Origin: Drosophila pseudoobscura
Lineage: Eukaryota; Arthropoda; Insecta; Diptera; Drosophilidae
Assembly: GCF_009870125.1 (NCBI RefSeq)
Contig: NC_046683.1
Span: 58,729,869-58,793,868 of the forward strand
DNA length: 64,000 bases
Direction: 5' to 3'
The position numbers and the translations under genes were made by a program. Positions 59,340-64,000 of this stretch are shown here, one piece after another. Positions within the stretch are counted from its first letter, which is position 1. Every line of letters starts with the position of its first letter. The notes under the pieces were generated by a model. That model worked only from the letters and a program-made list of their open reading frames with translations. It searched no databases and had not been told where the DNA came from.

Positions 59340-59347
59340 TATCGATA
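59340..59347. promoter_or_regulatory. DRE core (TATCGATA)
   Basis: Exact DREF/BEAF-type palindrome about 50 bases beyond the upSET 5' exon acceptor. A nearby cagcattgccagctg resembles another fly core-promoter word. It could mark an internal upSET promoter. Confidence 0.4.
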
Positions 59348-60164
59348 ATAGCTCTACCCATCTACCCATCTCTAGCATTGGGGAGCAGCATTGCCAGCTG
59401 CAATTCGGTTATGTAACAAAACAAATCAGATGCATAGCGCTGCCAACGGGCGCCAAAAAGACGCATGCGCATTGCAAACGTCAATACCCGCGCGTGTTAT
59501 TGTGCGAGATTTTTCGTTTACTTTTGGAACGTGGTTCGTAGCGTAGCTGCCTCTGCTGCTGCCTCGCCTTTGCTGCACTTGCTATAAACTTGAATGCAGC
59601 AGCAGCATCATATAGCAGAACTACTGACGAAAGGAGAGCCAAAGCAAAATGTAAGGGACGTTGTCAGTGCAATGCAGAAACCAACAACATTTAGCACTTG
59701 TTCATATGGCTTGAACAAAACCCGTTTTTCCGTTTGCTGCGGACACCAAATATGCATGCGCAACGCGTTTTACGAAATCTAGCCTAACCCTCTTCCGAAG
59801 ATCGTCCAATGTATCGTCCCCCATAATAACAATGAATTTGAATTCGATTTTCAATTCCAATTTCTTTTCCTTCAAGTCAATTTACATGTTCAACCGTTAT
59901 GACCATTGCTCCATTCGTATGGTATGGGTATAGTATGGTGCACCACCCCTTTCATTTTATATTTATTGCTATCTCTCCTTTCGCCTTGCCATTCGCATGC
60001 CAAAGCAAAGCAAAAAGTGAATGCACTAATTTTGCCTTGGCATCCGGCGCGGCGCGGCATTTATTGCTAGTTTTTCTCTTTTGTATCTATTACAAGTTGT
60101 TTCTCTCTGCTTGCACTTGGATCTACCTACACACATACATAACTATTCGTACTAAAAGCCGCAA

Positions 60165-60210
60165 GTGTGTGTGTGGTTTGTGTGCATGTGTGTGTGTGTG
60201 TGTGTGTGCG
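60165..60210. repeat. GT dinucleotide microsatellite
   Basis: Interrupted (GT)n run in noncoding DNA. Confidence 0.85.
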
Positions 60211-60457
60211 ATGCCAATTTGCGCCTATTGTCTGGCATTGTACATGCTGTAGATATAATTTCTAATTGAAATAGAGCCAGGCAGGCGCATTTGTTGCCCA
60301 ATCGAATTGGCTACGCGAAACGAAACAAGAACAATCAAAGAAAAGAGAAATCAGAAAGTACTGTCAATGAGCTTATGTAACCTTTCAGTTTATTTCCTTT
60401 AAACATATGTAAATACATATACCATAAGTACCATGTATCATATGCCATTATTATTAT

Positions 60458-60492
60458 ACTAGTACTAGTACGACTAGTACTAGTACTAGTCG
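60458..60492. repeat. ACTAGT palindromic short tandem repeat
   Basis: Five ACTAGT hexamers, spaced by one to three bases, form a run that is self-complementary across its length. Confidence 0.8.
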
Positions 60493-63305
60493 GTATGGCA
60501 GCTTGAAAATCTATTATATAATATAGATGGTTTTGAGTTATTGAGATAATAAATGTTCGCCCAACAAATGCATACATATTTACGTATCAACATGTAATTT
60601 GATTTCCGTTTCATTTTGGATTACAATTTCTCAGTGGAAATAAAATAATACGAGCATTGGCCTATGCTCGATCTAAGAAAGCAACACCATCGCATATGAA
60701 ATAAGGGAGACGGGGGAATCAGTGGCTGCAGTAACTTTTGATTTGGGTTACACACATGCAAACAAACATCTTTACACACATGCCGTTGCCTTTGTGTGTG
60801 CGTCTTACAACGTCGCTATTTAAAAATACACAAGCTCACACACACATTAACTAGAGAACGAAAAGTGGAGAAGCAACGAAACAAATTTTACACATTCTAA
60901 CAGCAGAATAATCATTGGGAAGAAGGTAAAAACCAGCACAGAGCGTGCACATACACATATGTATTCATGTATGTACATATTTTGTTCATACTCAAAAGCT
61001 AACCCTACCCCAACCCCAGCAACAACAGCCATCAACTGAAAGACGCGCCATAAACAAATTACACACACACACACAGACACCCACAAATAACGTGCCGACC
61101 GTGAGAGGGAGCGAGAGAGCCGGCTTGTAAAATCGTGCATGAAATGCACGTTGAAAACTAATCGCACTCACACCAAATCAAATGCATATGTATGTATGTA
61201 CTGACCGCAGCGGTGCTTTCGTCGCGTTGTCGTTGCCATGGTTTTGCTGCAGCGGACAGATGAAATAAAACAAACACACAAAGGAGAGATACGAAAGCTT
61301 ATTCTGGAAAGCGAATGAATACATATTTACATAATTGGGATAGGCAGCCAGCGCTCCGCTCCCCATATCAGCGCTCTGAATAGTCCAACACCTCTGTCTG
61401 ATTGGCCTACGTGACTGCACTACTACCAGCACTAGCGCATTACAACAATATTGGCATTGCCTTGCTGTACTTTCATTGACAACAGACAACCCCAACCCAA
61501 CCCACACTAAAACAGCACCTCTCCGCTCAGCTCAGCGGCTGCAACGCAAGCATAGGGGGTGCTGGCTAGTTGTACTCTCAACTAATTGCGTCTTAGTTTA
61601 TTTTTTGTCGCTTTCCTGTATCGGAATAGTAAAATTGCATGCCTAGTTTTAGCGGATTCAATTATTCAGGCATGTGGACAGTTTTGAACACTCTGGAGTG
61701 GTCGATGCAGCGGCACATGTTCCAATACATCAATGAATTACCAATTGGTAATGATGCGATGCGACCTCCCACATATGTAACTGCACAAACTGGCGGGAGT
61801 TAGGTGGCGGTCTTGGATAATCTGGGTATGCGACAACCCTTCGCTTGGAAATATCGAATGCCTTCCTATTCTCTTTCCTCAACTTCGCAATTGTACATTA
61901 GTTCTGTGCTGCGCAGGGGAGAAATAAGCGCACCACAAAAACTCGTCTATCAACTTTTGCTTTCATTTTGTGGCGAAAATTCGCGCGTACAGAGCGCAAG
62001 ACATAAATAACAATTGCAAAAATCACGTATGCGTAAAGAGCAACACAGTAATAGCCACAGTGCGCAGAAGCGAGACAAAAAGACTAGCCGTTCATACACA
62101 CACACACATTTGTACAATCAACTGCGGCCAACTTCAGGGCGTACGAGCGTAAAATCGGCGAGAACACGCAATAAAATGTTTGACGAAAACAATACGAAAG
62201 AAAAGGGAATAAGATCTAAGCGACTAACGTCGCGCTGTTCTAACATTCTGGATATTGGACCAAGGCATTTTCAATATGGCGTCTGCTGTGCAAAACAGTC
62301 TTGCAATTATTTATATAATTAAACATTTGCAGCCTTATTATTTGAAAATTTTTGTAGTTGAAATGGTCATGCAATCTGATGCGCATGTCAAAACGACGAA
62401 AACAAGATATACACAAATAGGAATACATATTGTGTAGCACATGCATTGAGGGTGTGACTATTTAATGTTTGTTTCAAACACCTAATCGCATTTGAAAATA
62501 ATATAAATGAAATAATTATTTTATAAAAATAATCTATTGTATTTTTAACCATATGCGCGGAGCTGGCAACTCTGTGGAGCTCTATTTTACGCACATCCAA
62601 CTTCACGTTGCACAAAGCAGAATCGAAAGCAAAACAAATGAACGCATACATGAGTGCGAGAGAGCACGGCATATGCACTGGAGAAACACGAAATCAAATA
62701 TGGCGACACGGTATGCGAAAAACTGAATAGAAATGCATCAACAAATATTTAACCCGCTCAAATTTGTATTTAACCAGCTTTAGGACAAGTGCAGGATATG
62801 ATTCATTTTAAGATAATGCTGTCTGATGTTGCATACTGAAGATTCTGTCCTAATCACATCACTTTTTCAATTAAGGCGCGCATTCTCCATATTTATTTAT
62901 TAGCGCTTTACTCACCGTTTAATTTGTTCATTGGAGTCTCACTTCATTTTTCACAACTCTGTTTACTTCAGCAGAAAGCATTGATTTTGAATTTTTGCGT
63001 ATTTAGCGCACAAAACTCTTTTCACGTTTGATTTTTACAATACAAATAAAATTTGCATACACTTGGGCACTTGTTTTTTAGTTCCTTTGAACATTTTCGC
63101 TTTTGAGCACTCAAAAGATATCGCGGCGCTGTTTAGAACGTTTAGTACCTGCACAAAAAAAACGTTTCTTCTTTGATTAATCAATTTTATTATTATTAAT
63201 ACCGTATGGCATAAGAAGCAGATGAGAAAACGAATGAGGAAAACATATACACGGATGACGCGTGCGTCAGAGCGGGATGTCTATACATACAACCATGAGC
63301 ACAGC

Positions 63306-63316
63306 TAGTGTGACCG
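63306..63316 (-). promoter_or_regulatory. Motif 1 (M1BP site), likely upSET promoter
   Basis: The minus strand reads CGGTCACACTA, an exact match to motif 1 (YGGTCACACTR). It points toward upSET and no other minus-strand gene start lies between, so it is a good candidate for the main upSET promoter about 4.2 kb upstream of the start codon. Confidence 0.55.
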
Positions 63317-64000
63317 TTCTGACGTATGGCACAGGCTTGCCAACAGCCTATTATCGGCTATTTTATTTTGTTCGCTAGCTCCCCTGCTTCTTCTTTATTT
63401 CTGTGTTGCACTGCTTCTTTGCTTTAGCCTATTACTACTGTGCCTGGCCATTCCGAAGTGCTGTACGTACATATTTCGATTTCGCCTTTCCGTCTCTTCG
63501 TCGACACTCACAAACACACGCATGTATTTCGGTATGTGTAAAATCTATACACACATACATACGGATGTTGGCGCACATATACAAAAATGAGAAATAGTTA
63601 AATGTTATTAACTATAAAGCAGCTATTATTCACATTTCACATAGCAAACAGCGCCAAAATAAGGCAACATTTTCTGAGAGACAAAATACTTGATACACAA
63701 TCGAGGTGCGTTATTCGGTATGGAAATGCATCGTTGTCGTTCGTCTTTTAGCTATAGACACTTGGAAAGTAATTTAAAAGAAAAAAACGTACGCCACAAG
63801 CAAACAAACTATATTTTTTGTACAATTCCCTGTACTTCTCCTACACTGGTACAAATACTATATTCATGTGCATATGTATATATAGACCGCTGCCAGTACA
63901 CGTTTAGCGACATCTCGCTTGCTCTTAGGCTCTGCACGTATTTTGCTTCTCACATTGTATCTGTTTTCCTCTTCTCCTACACGCTAATAAGAAATCATAT
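63317..64000. other. Noncoding edge of window
   Basis: AT-rich sequence upstream of the candidate upSET promoter. I see no exon or RNA gene. Confidence 0.45.

Larger units (their letters stand above)
59290..63305 (-). other. upSET 5' intron / leader region
   Basis: No coding exon is supported. It contains a DRE core at 59340-59347, a GT dinucleotide run at about 60165-60210, an ACTAGT palindromic run at 60458-60492, CA runs near 61060-61085, and short CG-containing leader-like stretches near 59440-59540. Confidence 0.4.

Noticed and set aside
60458-60492. ACTAGT palindromic run as a transposon end
   Set aside because: It behaves like a simple short tandem repeat with no partner end nearby.

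Overview
This is eukaryotic DNA from a Drosophila-type fly. Genes have short GT/AG introns, the noncoding DNA is AT-rich, ribosomal protein S9 is insect-like, and the core promoters carry Drosophila motifs (motif 1, motif 6, TCT initiator, DRE). Several genes match Drosophila proteins: path, RpS9, Pop2, Ptip and upSET. Degenerate DINE-1/Helitron copies of the 'tatacccgatac' type suggest the obscura group on chromosome element D (3L-like); that placement is an inference.

Layout: 1-3950 holds no gene I can support, and its right part is probably the 3' UTR of path. 3951-7703 (minus) is path, an SLC36-type amino-acid transporter, whose promoter may lie about 5 kb upstream near 12.84 kb. 7760-14388 is noncoding and contains a DINE-1-like element. 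14389-16064 (minus) is an LRRC59-like ER leucine-rich-repeat protein. 16681-17734 (minus) is RpS9. 19306-19779 (minus) is a small SPEF1-like calponin-homology protein. 21193-23438 (minus) is an SLC26 sulfate/anion transporter with a 5' UTR exon near 24.2-24.4 kb. 26140-30192 (plus) is a motif-1 promoter, a 60-codon leader ORF and Pop2 (CCR4-NOT deadenylase). 31740-39887 (plus) is Ptip, with six BRCT domains and a very large glutamine-rich middle. 40987-45340 is a tandem array of about 320-bp units. 45341-59124 (minus) is upSET (MLL5/SETD5-like PHD-SET protein) with a long 3' UTR. 59290-64000 is its 5' leader and promoter region.

The genes are mostly housekeeping or chromatin genes. Ptip (an MLL3/4 complex partner) and upSET (linked to an HDAC complex) are both chromatin regulators that converge on the satellite-like array. 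RpS9, Pop2 and Ptip share the same composite promoter block (motif 6, a conserved linker, motif 1), which is the most distinctive regulatory observation here.

Exon coordinates were derived by hand from reading-frame phase and splice sites. For the main genes all exon phases close correctly.
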